NCBI RefSeq assembly: GCF_020622265.1 | Contig: NZ_JACNMQ010000003.1 | Coordinates: forward strand, 248,001-312,000 | Direction: 5' to 3' | DNA: 64,000 nt | DNA from: Halomonas sp. M20 | Lineage (GTDB): Bacteria > Pseudomonadota > Gammaproteobacteria > Pseudomonadales > Halomonadaceae | Shown: positions 63,608 through 64,000 of the stretch, piece by piece | Layout of the letters: every line of letters starts with the position of its first letter | How positions within the stretch are numbered: position 1 is the first letter of the stretch | Notes under the pieces: generated by a model | Database searches by the model: none | What the model saw: the letters and a program-made list of their open reading frames with translations, nothing else | Told to the model about the DNA's origin: nothing | Made by a program: the position numbers and the translations under genes

Positions 63608-63646
63608 CTGCGGCAGGGATGATAGCCACTTGCATTCGTGCCGCAG
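63608..63646. other. Weak hairpin between convergent permease and LysR genes
   Basis: CTGCGGCA (63608-63615) and TGCCGCAG (63639-63646) can pair across a 23-base loop, in the position of a bidirectional terminator. The long loop and lack of a T-run make the call weak. Confidence 0.3.
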
Positions 63647-63649
63647 ACT

Positions 63650-64000
63650 TCATTGAATATCCAGCTCGTTTTGCAGCAAGTCTCTGAACAACTTAAAGCT
63701 TGAGCTAATATAAGATTGATTCCATGCGGCGATCGTCTCGATCCTGTGTTGTTCGTTCGCAAGTGGCACGATAGCGATGCCTTCGCGCTTGAAACTCTTT
63801 GCGCATTCGGAGTACAGGGATATCCCCATGTTGGCAGCCACCAGCCCGAAGATGCCATTGCTGGTGGTAGCCTCTTGAATGACATAAGGTGTAAAGCCCG
63901 ATTTCAAGCACAGCTCGAAGGTATAAGTACGGAACGCTTGCCAGCCACTTTCCGCGCCCAGTATGAATCTTTCCTCCGCTAACTCTTCTATCTTGATGCT
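63650..64000 (-). CDS. LysR-family regulator, C-terminal part (runs off the window)
   Basis: The last 116 residues of a LysR effector-binding domain, read from the window edge: IEELAEERFILGAESGWQAF, then GFTPYVIQEATTSNGIFGLV, then AANMGISLYSECAKSFKREG and a C-terminal tail ending NELDIQ. The DNA-binding part lies outside. It converges on the NCS1 gene and is the likely regulator of the N-methylhydantoin cluster. Confidence 0.85.
   Translation of the reverse strand, partial: SIKIEELAEERFILGAESGWQAFRTYTFELCLKSGFTPYVIQEATTSNGIFGLVAANMGISLYSECAKSFKREGIAIVPLANEQHRIETIAAWNQSYISSSFKLFRDLLQNELDIQ

Overview
The window reads as chromosomal DNA of a moderately halophilic gammaproteobacterium, most likely Halomonas or a close relative. 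The reasons are an overall GC-rich coding style, a Pseudomonas/Halomonas-like narXL-narK-narGHJI locus, three BCCT carriers for betaine-type solutes, and many genes for quaternary-amine and methylated-nitrogen compounds. No rRNA, tRNA, CRISPR array, intact insertion sequence or replication origin was recognised. The genus is an inference; the gene content is seen directly.

Layout. 0-10.3 kb: nitrate respiration (narX start on the minus strand, then narK, narG, narH, narJ, narI, a PpiC-type prolyl isomerase and a DNR-type regulator). 10.5-13.2 kb: a small AT-richer patch with two unrelated ATP-grasp enzymes facing each other and the decapitated remnant of an ABC exporter gene. 13.2-23.0 kb: LysR regulator, aldehyde dehydrogenase, M19 dipeptidase-like protein, BCCT carrier, a 584-residue protein of unknown function, a second unknown protein, an S1-type RNA-binding protein and a DddP-like M24 protein. 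23.4-27.7 kb: a hybrid histidine kinase overlapping a REC-GGDEF-EAL protein. 27.9-34.4 kb: creatinase, BCCT, creatininase, LysR, a 39-residue membrane protein and a sodium:solute symporter. 34.4-39 kb: amphi-Trp protein, HAD phosphatase, BCCT and a CocE-type hydrolase. 39-42 kb: RTX repeat protein, a small gene interrupted by a stop, and a DHA2 drug exporter. 42.2-50.4 kb, mostly minus strand: amino-acid ABC transporter, AruH-like aminotransferase, betaine-type binding protein, an HD protein coupled to a 2-oxoglutarate oxygenase, and a divergent AraC regulator. 50.5-56.8 kb: MHYT-GGDEF-EAL protein, a second gamma-butyrobetaine-dioxygenase-like enzyme with its own AraC regulator, rmuC, and a scrambled regulator remnant. 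57.3-64 kb, lower in GC: N-carbamoylsarcosine amidase-like protein, HyuA/HyuB ATP-dependent hydantoinase, NCS1 permease and the end of a LysR gene.

How the genes work together. Two independent routes from creatinine to sarcosine appear to be present: creatininase plus creatinase at 28-32 kb (creatinine to creatine to sarcosine plus urea), and an N-methylhydantoin amidohydrolase plus N-carbamoylsarcosine amidase at 57-62 kb, each with its own carrier. The 13-23 kb cluster joins a BCCT carrier to a DddP-like protein that keeps the metal ligands and catalytic aspartate positions I recall for DMSP lyase DddP, plus two proteins of unknown function; it may handle DMSP or another onium compound. The oxygenase/HD pair at 47.6-49.3 kb resembles the TmpA/TmpB and PhnY/PhnZ phosphonate-oxidising pairs and lies beside a betaine-type binding protein; the HD partner differs at a position those enzymes conserve, so another substrate is possible. 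These three clusters are the best candidates for undescribed biology.
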